NCBI GenBank assembly: GCA_026627155.1 | Contig: JAPNUJ010000024.1 | Span: 1-34,343 of the forward strand | Direction of reading: 5' to 3' | Source of the DNA: Bacillota bacterium | GTDB taxonomy: Bacteria; Bacillota; Bacilli; Alicyclobacillales; SLC66 | Length of the DNA stretch: 34,343 nucleotides | Part shown: positions 16,641 through 24,125 of the stretch, piece after piece | Position numbering within the stretch: the first letter of the stretch is position 1 | Layout of the letters: every line of letters begins with the position of its first letter | The notes under the pieces: generated by a model | What the model was told of the DNA's origin: nothing | Databases searched by the model: none | The model's input: only the letters and a program-made list of their open reading frames with translations | Made by a program: the position numbers and the translations under genes

Positions 16641-17417
16641 TCATCGAATCGACAAGCTCGGCAACAACTGTTTGAGCTGATCGCGGACCACATCAATGGC
16701 GATCGCAAATCCGATACCATGAGAACTCTGACTCACGGCCGTGTTAATCCCGATCACCTCGCCGCGCAGGTTGATGAGCGGCCCGCCTGAGTTGCCGCGG
16801 TTGATGGCCGCATCCGTCTGAAGCAAGTGCGGATACGAGCGATCGCCGATCTGCATCGGGCGCTCCTTTGCACTGATAATGCCGACCGTCACCGAGTGGT
16901 CCAGCCCTAGCGGATTGCCGATCGCCAGGACCCACTCGCCAACGCGGATATCCTTGCTGTGGCCCAGCTTCAAGATGGGAATGGCACGCGGCATGGTGAT
17001 CTTCAACACAGCCAGATCGTGTTGGTAATTGCTCGCGACCACGCGCGCCACAACTGGCTTGTCACGACCCAAGAGTTGCACGCGCACCCGGTCCGCGCCG
17101 TGGATGACGTGCTCATTGGTGAGGAGATACCCTTGTTCGTGAAAGATAAACCCTGTCCCGATATTCATAGCCCGCGGTTCGTTGTCGGGAATGAGATCCC
17201 ACGGAAATGGCAGCGAGCGTGGACGCATACGAGGCGACGGTTGCTCGACCTCGATATTGACCACGGCATCCTTGTAGCGGTCGACGATGGTCACGAAATC
17301 AAGTCGCGGACTCAAGGGCTTGATCGACTGTCCGGACGCATCCTTCTTGGGCCCGGACGTCGCAGATCGTCCTTTGGCGGTGTTTTGGACGGGTTTGGAC
17401 GCGCGCAAAAAAGCCAC
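16641..17417 (-). CDS. HtrA/DegP-like trypsin-fold serine protease without PDZ or membrane anchor
   Basis: Trypsin-like triad: H103 (TNEHVIHGADRV), D134 (NYQHDLAVLKI) and S210 (INRGNSGGPLINLRG); the AIGNPLGLDHSVTVGIIS stretch is typical of HtrA. Usual Bacillus HtrA-type proteins have an N-terminal membrane helix and a C-terminal PDZ domain, but this one has neither. The N-terminus (residues 1-40) is basic and Ser/Pro-rich, and the chain ends at residue 258 right after the protease fold. It may therefore act in the cytoplasm or be exported by an unseen route. Start is GTG at 17417 or, with the better Shine-Dalgarno GAGGTG, TTG at 17408. Confidence 0.88.
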   Translation of the reverse strand: MAFLRASKPVQNTAKGRSATSGPKKDASGQSIKPLSPRLDFVTIVDRYKDAVVNIEVEQPSPRMRPRSLPFPWDLIPDNEPRAMNIGTGFIFHEQGYLLTNEHVIHGADRVRVQLLGRDKPVVARVVASNYQHDLAVLKITMPRAIPILKLGHSKDIRVGEWVLAIGNPLGLDHSVTVGIISAKERPMQIGDRSYPHLLQTDAAINRGNSGGPLINLRGEVIGINTAVSQSSHGIGFAIAIDVVRDQLKQLLPSLSIR

Positions 17418-17430
17418 CTCGCTTCCTATC

Positions 17431-17485
17431 GTGAAGAGGGCCGAAGGTCAAACGACCAGGGACTACTGCCCTCTTTGCTCTTCAC
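17431..17485. repeat. Inverted repeat between the DUF1450 gene and the protease gene
   Basis: Plus-strand GTGAAGAGGGC (17431-17441) faces GCCCTCTT (17468-17475) and then GCTCTTCAC (17477-17485), so the outer and inner parts pair with a small bulge. It occupies most of the 115-nt gap. It could be a terminator for the upstream gene or a leader structure of the protease mRNA. No T-run follows. Confidence 0.45.
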
Positions 17486-17532
17486 AATATGCCAAGTGGC
17501 TCCCTTTGCACTGGACTCTTGCCCGGTACCCC

Positions 17533-17832
17533 TCAGACTTTGGCGGGCGCGACTGAAGCCTTCTCAGGCTCGACGTACCCGGCTGTGCCAGGAAGCTTGG
17601 GCCGTTGCAATACCATCATGCCGCGCTCCAGTTTCTTGTACAAGTCCCGCGCATCGCGACCGTTTACCAGCGCGTTGTTGCGCAGTGCAAAAGGAACGTC
17701 CGTACACGTACCGCAGTGATCAACACAGTCCTTGATCTCAACCTCTACATCAGGGTACTCGCGAACGATCGCGTCGTGAACGGACTGCGCATGCAACTCG
17801 AGATTCTTCTTGCAAAACGTAAGCTGTATCAT
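17533..17832 (-). CDS. DUF1450 (YuzB-like) protein
   Basis: Small thioredoxin-like/ferredoxin-like family of unknown role. Features are the N-terminal IQLTFCKKNLELHAQSV, the central cysteine cluster CVDHCGTC (three Cys) and PFALRNNALVNGRDARDLYKKL, which match YuzB. The cysteines could bind metal or be redox-active. The ATG at 17832 (99 aa) is preferred, since GAGGGTGG lies at good spacing, over the ATG at 17850. The C-terminal tail EPEKASVAPAKV looks disordered. Confidence 0.8.
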   Translation of the reverse strand: MIQLTFCKKNLELHAQSVHDAIVREYPDVEVEIKDCVDHCGTCTDVPFALRNNALVNGRDARDLYKKLERGMMVLQRPKLPGTAGYVEPEKASVAPAKV

Positions 17833-17911
17833 CGATGCCACCCTCATCATCTCCCAGCCGATGTGACGCCCACGGCGTCCCGGCTCCTATCATACCATTC
17901 CCTCCCCTGAC

Positions 17912-18082
17912 CTACGCAAGTTCGGTGGTGTAGCGGACACCATAATTCCCTTTTCGCGTGCGGTAGATTTGCACCAGAGGCTGGTGACAACCTCGCAAGA
18001 TCTGATCATCGCGCACGCACATCGCCACATAATTCGCCACCGAACGCGAATCGTAAAGACGGGCTTCGTAGACCCAGGACAA
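17912..18082 (-). CDS. 56-residue protein with a paralogue in this window (WVY-LYDS-TrKGxYGV family)
   Basis: Start is TTG at 18082, preceded by AAGGAGGA at 5 nt, one of the best Shine-Dalgarno sites here. The protein begins LSWVYEARLYDSRSV and ends IYRTRKGNYGVRYTTELA. It aligns over its whole length with the protein at 26168-26332: W3, V4, Y5, L9, Y10, D11, S12, A16, A20, R24, L29, P35 and the terminal R-T-x-K-G-x-Y-G-V are shared. This shows it is a real gene. No known family was recognised. It is soluble, basic and has Cys22 and Cys32. Confidence 0.75.
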   Translation of the reverse strand: MSWVYEARLYDSRSVANYVAMCVRDDQILRGCHQPLVQIYRTRKGNYGVRYTTELA

Positions 18083-18200
18083 ACTGCATCCTCCTTCGCG
18101 GGAACATGGTCGTGCTCCAGGGGGCTCCGCGCGGTCGCCCCAAGGCCGCCTCGACGTGATCCCCATGAGCCTGAATGCAGTGTGCCCGCGAGCGCATTCG

Positions 18201-18998
18201 TTATTCCACTGTGATGTCGCAAAGGAATCCAGCGTGCTTGCGAATCTGAACGGCCCCGTGGTCAAAGATCAAGTACTGCCCGCGGATGGCGATCAGCGTC
18301 CCCTCAATGACGGGAGTCTTGTCCAGAGAATGAGACTTGGCTTTGGCGATTCGCTCTGGATCCAGCGACGGGTAGGTGAGGTGATGGACCATCCGTTGCC
18401 CGATCAGGTAGCGCTGCCACGGTTCTGGGAGGCGAGCTGCAACGATCGCGGCCAGAGGCTCTAGGTCGACTTGCGCCACGACTCCCGTAATTAATTTTCG
18501 CCAATCGGTCTTGTCAGGCAAGTCGCGAGCGATCTCGACCTCGAGCTCGCCTGCGGCCTTGCGGTTCGGAACCTCCGCAAGGAGCATCCCCGCTACCGCC
18601 CCTTGATCCATCCAGCGCGTCAACTCACGGTGTTTGCGTGTCAGTCCGACCTTGACCTGACTGCTGACAGCCAAATACACATAGTGAGGGATCATGCAGT
18701 GCGATTCCCCGTACTGATCATCGCGGCAAGTTCCCAAATGGAAATGGCAGATTTCCGGTTTCACAATACAAAGGTCGGTTTCTGCGAGCGTGGTCACGCA
18801 GGGAAAACAGTAACCGGCCTGGTACAATTTTGTGACACTTCGCCCACAGTGCACACAACGCTTCTGACCCAAAAATTCAATCCTCACGGACTTCCCGAGC
18901 CAGTCATTGACACGAGCCGACTGGCCATCGTCAAACCCCCACGAATACGCAACCGGCGTAGCGACCTCATGGCTCATTTCCCGCAAATACCCACGCAA
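18201..18998 (-). CDS. DUF2797 zinc-ribbon protein
   Basis: Family of unknown function. The start is set at TTG 18998 because GGGGTG lies 6 nt upstream and the protein then begins LRGYLREMSHEV, like other members; an ATG at 19016 is possible. A zinc-binding region has CVHCGR, YCFPC, then IC and TC (EICHFHLGTC). The conserved HYVYLAVSSQVKVGLTR follows, resembling a GIY-YIG-like beginning. Then come DQGAVAG and a C-terminal domain ending GTLIAIRGQYLIFDHGAVQIRKHAGF. Cytoplasmic, 265 aa. It lies 118 nt upstream of the 56-residue gene and diverges from PrsW. Confidence 0.85.
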   Translation of the reverse strand: MRGYLREMSHEVATPVAYSWGFDDGQSARVNDWLGKSVRIEFLGQKRCVHCGRSVTKLYQAGYCFPCVTTLAETDLCIVKPEICHFHLGTCRDDQYGESHCMIPHYVYLAVSSQVKVGLTRKHRELTRWMDQGAVAGMLLAEVPNRKAAGELEVEIARDLPDKTDWRKLITGVVAQVDLEPLAAIVAARLPEPWQRYLIGQRMVHHLTYPSLDPERIAKAKSHSLDKTPVIEGTLIAIRGQYLIFDHGAVQIRKHAGFLCDITVE

Positions 18999-19093
18999 CG
19001 CACTCACCCCGTTCATTCATTGGCTCACTCGACAAAGGCGGCCCCGGCGAAATGGCCACCGAGGAGGCCATAACGGAATCTGCGGGAGCTTTT

Positions 19094-19114
19094 TGTGGGC
19101 ACACTATGCCCACA
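19094..19114. promoter_or_regulatory. Palindrome TGTGGGCA-N5-TGCCCACA in the prsW promoter region
   Basis: Perfect 8-bp arms (19094-19101, 19107-19114) separated by CACTA. It falls between TTGTGG (19093-19098) and TACAAG (19115-19120 region), which could be weak -35 and -10 boxes for the PrsW gene. That geometry suggests a repressor operator. It could instead form an RNA hairpin. Confidence 0.4.
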
Positions 19115-19155
19115 TACAAGCCAAGGCACTGCGCCCATCGAGGAGGACCCGCCGC

Positions 19156-19818
19156 ATGCTGTGGATTGCCGCCATTCTGCCCGCTCTGATCGGGCTGTGG
19201 ATCGTATACAGACTCGATCGCCGCAAAGAACCACCAATGCTCGTCCTCAAGCTCTTCTTCTTAGGCGCTCTCACTGTGCTGCCGGCCGGTCTACTCGAAA
19301 AGATGATGCTCGATGGCTACAGTGCCACGCCAGACGCACCAGTCGGTTATCTCGCTTCTCTCATCACGGCGTTCTTCATCGCAGGTACCGTAGAAGAAGC
19401 GGGAAAAGGCATCGTCTTCTATCGTTTTGTCTATAAAAAGGCGTTTTTTGATGAACCCTATGATGCGATCGTCTATGCGGTAGCCATCAGCCTGGGCTTT
19501 GCTGTCGTCGAAAACGTGCTGTATGTCATGAGTTCCGGACTTGCCACCGCATTCGTGCGCGCCTTTACGGCCATCCCCGGACACTTGATGTTTGGCATTG
19601 TCATGGGGAGCGAGTTCTCCCGCGCGCGTTTCGAGCAAGGCAAGATGGCTCGTGCGTTCGTCATCCCCATGCTCTTGCATGGAACGTATGATGCTTTCGC
19701 ACTGGCCCAAGGCTTTGTAGCCAACGCCTTGTTGATTGCGTACCTCATGTGGCTCGTGCGATTCACGTACTTTAAAATCGTCTCCTTGCGGCAGCAAACG
19801 CCGTTGCCCATCGGCTGA
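19156..19818 (+). CDS. prsW: PrsW-family intramembrane metalloprotease
   Basis: B. subtilis PrsW makes the site-1 cut in anti-sigma factor RsiW. The 220-residue protein is highly hydrophobic with about seven or eight membrane segments. Family residues are present: EEAGK (E80, E81, K84), VVENVLY (E119, N120), H143 in PGHLMFG, and HGTYDAF (H175, D179). The start ATG at 19156 has AGGAGG at 9 nt. The open frame extends upstream to 18907 but that part overlaps DUF2797 antisense and is not expected to be coding. No sigma/anti-sigma pair lies next to it, so its substrate is unknown. Confidence 0.88.
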   Translation: MLWIAAILPALIGLWIVYRLDRRKEPPMLVLKLFFLGALTVLPAGLLEKMMLDGYSATPDAPVGYLASLITAFFIAGTVEEAGKGIVFYRFVYKKAFFDEPYDAIVYAVAISLGFAVVENVLYVMSSGLATAFVRAFTAIPGHLMFGIVMGSEFSRARFEQGKMARAFVIPMLLHGTYDAFALAQGFVANALLIAYLMWLVRFTYFKIVSLRQQTPLPIG

Positions 19819-19853
19819 CATCAGCCGAGCGCGCATGGAGTCTAGAGCCTCGC

Positions 19854-20213
19854 TCAGCGCATGTCGTGTCCATGTACCCCAAACGGCTGCGGGCATTCGG
19901 GAAGCCCTTCAAAGACGAACAGAACCCCTTCCGCCGTCTTATAAAGGGCCATATCGATGGAGTCATCCAACATCAGAAGGTGGAACAGATTCAGATCCGT
20001 CTTAAAATACGGACTCATATGTTCCTCGTGCAACCGTAGCTCAAGAACTCGAAACCGGTCGACGGCAGCGACCTGAAAGCCGTCCTGAACGGGCCAAAGG
20101 GCCACTTGCCCGCCCGCGACCGGCTGGGCCCGACTGCGCACGCGAATGTACTCATACAAGGTTCGTGCGGCGCGGGCCTTGCGGCTCTGTTCTGTCAATA
20201 ATCCATATCGCAT
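19854..20213 (-). CDS. Hypothetical protein (119 aa)
   Basis: Unrecognised. The sequence begins MRYGLLTEQSRKARAARTLYEYIRVRSRAQ and continues with beta-rich segments (GGQVALWPVQDGFQVAAVDRFRVLELRL, EGVLFVFEGLP). No membrane helix. Start ATG at 20213 has AAAGGA 11 nt upstream. An in-frame ATG at 20255 follows AGGAGGC too closely (1 nt). The leader is long and structured, see the hairpin 20252-20292 and tandem repeat 20305-20324. It converges with prsW. Confidence 0.65.
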   Translation of the reverse strand: MRYGLLTEQSRKARAARTLYEYIRVRSRAQPVAGGQVALWPVQDGFQVAAVDRFRVLELRLHEEHMSPYFKTDLNLFHLLMLDDSIDMALYKTAEGVLFVFEGLPECPQPFGVHGHDMR

Positions 20214-20251
20214 AGGGGCTTCTGTCCTTTTTGGGGCGCAAAGCGGTGCTC

Positions 20252-20292
20252 GCATGCCTCCTGTGGTCAACCAACCAGATTAGGAGGCATGC
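20252..20292 (-). repeat. Leader hairpin with 11-bp perfect stem
   Basis: GCATGCCTCCT (20252-20262 on plus) and AGGAGGCATGC (20282-20292) pair perfectly; the loop contains a further TGGT/ACCA pairing. On the minus transcript the 3' arm holds AGGAGG, a strong Shine-Dalgarno-like sequence that would be buried in the stem. Confidence 0.6.
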
Positions 20293-20304
20293 TGACTCGC
20301 TGTG

Positions 20305-20324
20305 TTGCACTGCCTTGCACTGCC
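20305..20324 (-). repeat. Two tandem copies of a 10-mer at the predicted transcription start
   Basis: TTGCACTGCC occurs twice head to tail (20305-20314, 20315-20324). The minus-strand -10 box TATACT (20328-20333) lies just upstream of it, so the copies fall at about +1 to +20 of the transcript, a common place for a repressor site. Confidence 0.5.
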
Positions 20325-20327
20325 TGT

Positions 20328-20333
20328 AGTATA
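20328..20333 (-). promoter_or_regulatory. -10 box for the 119-aa protein gene
   Basis: Minus-strand TATACT. No good -35 is seen at 16-18 nt; a TTGACT lies 22 nt away, too far for a standard promoter, so an activator may be required. Confidence 0.35.
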
Positions 20334-20398
20334 CCGGAAACGCCAGCAAATTGGGAGTCAAAATTAGTGGCCAAGCATGCAAGAAGTACCATACTCGC

Positions 20399-20692
20399 TT
20401 ATGGACGACGCCCTTCGCGAGTCTCTTCCTCTTCGCGCAACCTGCGCAGTTCCTGAATTCTGGCGCGCTTGCGGGCTATGCGCACGGCATACTCATCGTC
20501 GGACCATAGATTCCTGTCCACCTGTCCAAACACCGCGATCAAGGGAATGACGGTCAACATCCCCGCGGCCGCTTCGATGAACACGGCCCACAGCACCTTG
20601 TAAAGGACGACATGGGAGCCAAAATAAAGAATGACAAACGTGATCGGGATGAGCAAGATCACACTGCGCACCCAAAACTTGACGTACTGCAT
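20399..20692 (-). CDS. Hypothetical two-helix membrane protein (97 aa)
   Basis: Start ATG at 20692 has GGGGAGGTG upstream. Two membrane helices, VRSVILLIPITFVILYF (about 8-24) and a second around 32-56 (WAVFIEAAAGMLTVIPLIAVF), are followed by a strongly charged tail RIARKRARIQELRRLREEEETREGRR likely to form a cytoplasmic helix. Function unknown. Frames extending upstream to 20839 lack support. Confidence 0.65.
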   Translation of the reverse strand: MQYVKFWVRSVILLIPITFVILYFGSHVVLYKVLWAVFIEAAAGMLTVIPLIAVFGQVDRNLWSDDEYAVRIARKRARIQELRRLREEEETREGRRP

Positions 20693-20910
20693 GGGCACCT
20701 CCCCGTGTCCCCCACGGCAACCGGCCCGCGCTGACGTGGGCATACGCACAGTGCCTCCGCAAGTGGTCACGCATCTATTCTCAGAGATTGATTCGGTATC
20801 ATCTCGTCTGATCTTGCGCCAACCGTACACGCATGTCAACCACCGCGTCGCGAACGTCGTGTCATTCCCGCACGGTCCGTGTCAGGACAACGCGCTTTCC
20901 CTCCGAGATT

Positions 20911-20919
20911 TGCTATACT
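20911..20919 (+). promoter_or_regulatory. Extended -10 promoter for the 97-aa acidic protein
   Basis: TGCTATACT combines a TGn extension with TATACT (20914-20919). The start would be near 20926, about 23 nt before the ATG. The rest of the gap 20693-20910 shows no further clear element. Confidence 0.55.
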
Positions 20920-20948
20920 TCAGAAGTCAAACCGAAAAGGAGGCCCGG

Positions 20949-21242
20949 ATGATGCGCAACGCACGGACTCTGATCGAGCGAATGACCCTGTCCAAGGCCA
21001 TCGACGGCGAGTTGCACACGGTCGACGTCGACCTTCACGAAATCGACGGCGTATTTTACGTGTACGTCTACGATCCAAACGAAGAGTTTGAATCGGATCC
21101 CTTTACCCACGACAACCTCGATGACGCCCGCCAAATGTTTGAGCGGTGCGTGTCCCTGATTATTGAAGAACCCGTCTACCCCGCGGAGTCCGCCTATGAC
21201 TTTGCGGAAAGAATCTACGACATGCTGGCTGACCCGGCCTAA
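20949..21242 (+). CDS. Hypothetical acidic protein (97 aa)
   Basis: Unrecognised. It starts at the first of two ATGs (20949 or 20952), with AAGGAGG 5-8 nt upstream. Residues 20-45 alternate charged and aromatic residues (LHTVDVDLHEIDGVFYVYVYDP), suggesting beta strands, followed by an acidic helical half (NLDDARQMFERCVSLIIEE, YDFAERIYDMLADPA). No membrane segment. Own promoter. Confidence 0.7.
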   Translation: MMRNARTLIERMTLSKAIDGELHTVDVDLHEIDGVFYVYVYDPNEEFESDPFTHDNLDDARQMFERCVSLIIEEPVYPAESAYDFAERIYDMLADPA

Positions 21243-21248
21243 CGGCCA

Positions 21249-21278
21249 TTGTCCAGATTCTGCTTTCAGTGGTATGAT
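21249..21278 (+). promoter_or_regulatory. Promoter for the small membrane protein at 21353
   Basis: TTGTCC (21249-21254) and TATGAT (21273-21278) with an 18-nt spacer. Transcription would start near 21285, leaving a leader of about 65 nt. Confidence 0.5.
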
Positions 21279-21352
21279 GTCAGAGAGGTGGGCAACAACC
21301 AGCCTCGTTCTTAAGTCAGGTGAGAGTCTATCACGGGCAAAGGATGATCGCC

Positions 21353-21520
21353 GTGTTTCGCTTCTACTTTGGTATCGCCATTATGTGCCTGATCTTCGCG
21401 ATCGCGAGCCTCCTGTTATCGAACATCGGCGGGGAGATCATGGCGACGGTCTTTATCGCGCTGGCCGGCGGTCTGCTCGCAGTCGGACTGATCACGTCCG
21501 GTCCAACATCTCGCTGGTAG
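21353..21520 (+). CDS. Small hydrophobic membrane protein (55 aa)
   Basis: Two predicted membrane helices (FGIAIMCLIFAIASLLL and MATVFIALAGGLLAVGLI) with almost no soluble part. The GTG at 21353 is chosen because AAAGGATGATC lies upstream at correct spacing; the ATG at 21344 has its purine tract directly against it. Its 3' end overlaps the convergent sirtuin gene by 29 nt. Function unknown. Confidence 0.5.
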   Translation: MFRFYFGIAIMCLIFAIASLLLSNIGGEIMATVFIALAGGLLAVGLITSGPTSRW

Positions 21521-22202
21521 CCGCAAGCAGCTGCGGCAGACGCCTTTCGGCGTCTTTGTTGACCGTGAACACGGGCACGTCAAGCGCTCGCGCGATGGCA
21601 GGAAAACGGCCGACCGGATCGCGAGTGAGCGTAGTGCCCACAATCAGTAGCGCGTCCGCTGTGCTCACCCAGTTGACAGCCAGTGCCAAGTTGCGCACGG
21701 GCTCCCCTTCGAGAACCAGGTCGGGGATGAGTCGACCCTTGCACCAACCACATACATCGAGGCGCTCCATGCCACAGATCAGACTGCGCCGATCCAGACG
21801 GTGTAAGGCGGCCTCCGTGCGTCGACAGTCCAGGCACCGCCATCGTCTTAGCGAGCCGTGCAACTCGATCACAGAATGGGACCCCGCTTTTTGATGAAGC
21901 CCGTCGATGTTTTGGGTGATGATGCGCACGCATTTTCGCGCAAGCGCTCGGTGGGCAGCGTTTGGCTTTGCGCGAAGCCAGCCGGACACCATGCGTTGAT
22001 AGGCTGCCGCATACTCCACAACGTGCCGTTTCGCTTCTTCGCCTCGGAACCACTCTCGCAGCGGGCGACCCCCTTCCTCGCCTTGCAACGTCGGGAGTCC
22101 ACTCGCTGCGCTGATCCCGGCCCCAGTGATGGCCACGGGTGCTCGCGACCGCGTCAGCCAGTGCCAGGCGGACGGGTCCTTTCCCTCGTCGGGATCCAAC
22201 AT
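21492..22202 (-). CDS. Sir2-family NAD-dependent protein deacylase (divergent)
   Basis: Removes acyl groups from lysines using NAD. Sirtuin motifs: ITGAGISAASGLPT (25-38), TQNIDGLHQKAG (96-107), catalytic H115 in IELHGS, four zinc cysteines C123, C126, C151 and C154. Several usually strict positions differ: the PTFRG loop reads PTLQG, and the VxFGE segment reads VLEGE. Length 236 aa is normal. ATG start has GAGG 7 nt upstream. It is divergent from serA. Activity may be altered. Confidence 0.88.
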   Translation of the reverse strand: MLDPDEGKDPSAWHWLTRSRAPVAITGAGISAASGLPTLQGEEGGRPLREWFRGEEAKRHVVEYAAAYQRMVSGWLRAKPNAAHRALARKCVRIITQNIDGLHQKAGSHSVIELHGSLRRWRCLDCRRTEAALHRLDRRSLICGMERLDVCGWCKGRLIPDLVLEGEPVRNLALAVNWVSTADALLIVGTTLTRDPVGRFPAIARALDVPVFTVNKDAERRLPQLLAATSEMLDRT

Positions 22203-22260
22203 AGCATCGCCTCACGTCTGTATGGTGGTAAACGGATCACGCCGGAGTACCCGCTTGCGC

Positions 22261-22290
22261 TTGACTGTCGCCCGCTCCGTATAGTATTCT
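22261..22290 (+). promoter_or_regulatory. Promoter of serA
   Basis: TTGACT (22261-22266) and TATTCT (22285-22290) with an 18-nt spacer. The leader to the ATG is about 142 nt. Confidence 0.6.
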
Positions 22291-22323
22291 GTCCTGCAAA
22301 ATCAGATATGCTGTGCGCATCAG

Positions 22324-22395
22324 CGCCCCGCAATCACCGAGCCTGCGCGGGGCGATAACTATTTGCGGGTACAATTGAGAACCGACGCAACAGTA
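22324..22395 (+). promoter_or_regulatory. Structured leader of serA
   Basis: A perfect 8-bp GC hairpin (CGCCCCGC 22324-22331 with GCGGGGCG 22347-22354) is followed by a second stem TTGCG/CGCAA around 22364-22392 with an inner GGT/ACC. No T-run follows either stem, and no known riboswitch class was recognised. It may be a stability element or an unknown regulator. Confidence 0.4.
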
Positions 22396-22438
22396 AGCAG
22401 GATGGCCGTTGAACCAGATAAAGAGGAGTGGTTCCTGT

Positions 22439-24031
22439 ATGCACAGAATTTTGGTCACCGACCCGTTGTCAGAACAGGGTCTCATGCAGTTGACGGGGGC
22501 GGCCGATGTCGAAGTCTCGCAACAGATCGGCGCTACCGAAGATGAGATCGTCGCCATGATCGGTGACTTCGATGCACTGCTCGTGAGAAGCCAGACCAAA
22601 GTCACGGAGAGAATTTTGAAGGCGGGAAGACGCCTGCGAGTGGTTGGGCGCGCAGGCGTTGGGGTGGACAACATCGATGTGCGCGCCGCCACAAAGGCGG
22701 GCGTTCTCGTCATCAACGCGCCAGATGGCAACACCGTGACGACTGCTGAGTTTACATTTGCCATGATTTTGGCCTTGGCCCGCCACATTCCACAAGCGCG
22801 CGCATCCCTGCTCGCAGGCAAGTGGGAACGCTCGACATTTCAGGGATTCGAATTGCGAGGCAAGACACTCGGTGTGGTTGGCCTCGGCCGAATTGGAGCT
22901 GAAGTGGCCAAGCGGGCGCAGGTGTTTGGCATGCAGGTAACGGCTTATGACCCTTTTTTAACCCCAGCCCGCGCTGAGAAACTGGGCGTGCGGGGTGCCT
23001 CTCTACTCGACACCATCGCCACAGCTGATATCATTACGGTGCACACCCCCTTGACCAAGGAAACGAAACACCTCATCGGCGACAAGGAGTTCGCGGCCAT
23101 GAAACCGGGCGTACGGATCCTGAACTGCGCACGCGGCGGAATCATCGACGAAGCCGCTCTCGCACGGGCCCTAGACCAAGGCATCGTGGCTGGCGCCGCG
23201 TTCGATGTATTTGAGGTGGAGCCGCCTGTAGGGAACCCCCTTCTTGGGTATTCTCAGGTCATTGCCACACCACACCTCGGTGCCTCGACGGAAGAGGCTC
23301 AAGTCAACGTAGCCGTGGATGTGGCGGATGGCGTGGTGCGACTTCTGCGCGGTGAGAGCTATCCGCACACGGTCAACTTGCCTCCGCTTCCGTCAGAGAC
23401 CCGAGCGGCACTCCAGCCGTTCATGGACCTGGCGCAAGTTCTCGGTTCACTGGCCGGGCAATTACTGGTGCCTGCCGACGTGCGCTCCGTGAAGATTCAC
23501 TACGAGGGAGACGTCACCTCACATCCCGTCGACCCGTTGACGCGCTCCGCGTTAAAAGGGATCCTCTCTTGCTTCCAGCAGGATGAAGTCAATCTCTTGA
23601 GCGCCTTGCTGATCGCTGAGGAACTCGGGGTGGACGTCATCGAGAGCAAGGCGCCGCGGACCGCCGGTCATCCGTCCAGCATCCGGGTCACGCTGCAAGG
23701 TACGGGAGGCGAGGTGACACTACTCGGATCGGTGACGCGCGGACACGGGATGCGGATCGAGGAGATTGATGGCTATCCGGTCGACGTGGCACCCACGGCT
23801 GCCATGCTCGTAACATGGCATCGAGATCGCCCAGGCATCATCGGACGGGTCGGCAGTGTCCTGGGACTCGCGGGGATCAACATCGCTTCGATGCAAGTCG
23901 GCCGTCGCGAGGAAGGCGGCCAGGCGATCATGCTCTTGGCGGTCGATCGTCCTGTGGCGGAGGATGCCGTGCGAGCCATTCGCGACGCGATGGACATGGA
24001 TCGGGTCACGTATCTGGAGTTGCCTTGCTAA
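22439..24031 (+). CDS. serA: D-3-phosphoglycerate dehydrogenase
   Basis: First step of serine synthesis: 3-phosphoglycerate to 3-phosphohydroxypyruvate with NAD. Full-length three-domain form, 530 aa. Rossmann loop VVGLGRIG at about 146-153; catalytic R232 (NCARGG), E261 (FEVEPP) and H279 (TPHLGAS). Then come the allosteric substrate-binding domain and a C-terminal ACT domain (HRDRPGIIGRVGSVLGLAGINIASMQVGR) that usually senses serine. ATG at 22439 has GAGGAG 10 nt upstream. The open frame to 22409 is not needed. A long hairpin follows the gene. Confidence 0.95.
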   Translation: MHRILVTDPLSEQGLMQLTGAADVEVSQQIGATEDEIVAMIGDFDALLVRSQTKVTERILKAGRRLRVVGRAGVGVDNIDVRAATKAGVLVINAPDGNTVTTAEFTFAMILALARHIPQARASLLAGKWERSTFQGFELRGKTLGVVGLGRIGAEVAKRAQVFGMQVTAYDPFLTPARAEKLGVRGASLLDTIATADIITVHTPLTKETKHLIGDKEFAAMKPGVRILNCARGGIIDEAALARALDQGIVAGAAFDVFEVEPPVGNPLLGYSQVIATPHLGASTEEAQVNVAVDVADGVVRLLRGESYPHTVNLPPLPSETRAALQPFMDLAQVLGSLAGQLLVPADVRSVKIHYEGDVTSHPVDPLTRSALKGILSCFQQDEVNLLSALLIAEELGVDVIESKAPRTAGHPSSIRVTLQGTGGEVTLLGSVTRGHGMRIEEIDGYPVDVAPTAAMLVTWHRDRPGIIGRVGSVLGLAGINIASMQVGRREEGGQAIMLLAVDRPVAEDAVRAIRDAMDMDRVTYLELPC

Positions 24032-24125
24032 GATGGACGGTTGGCTACTCTTCCCATGCCGGGTTTGGCTTCGCTTGAAGGCTGTCCCCAGGGTCGATCC
24101 TGGCGAAGGCCACTAGACAGACAGT

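Noticed and set aside
17431-17485. CIRCE or CtsR heat-shock operator before the HtrA-like gene
   Set aside because: The arms do not match the CIRCE sequence TTAGCACTC, and only one CtsR-like GGTCAAA heptad is present rather than the required tandem pair.
18907-19155. N-terminal extension of PrsW
   Set aside because: It overlaps DUF2797 in antisense, is basic rather than hydrophobic, and AGGAGG marks the ATG at 19156.
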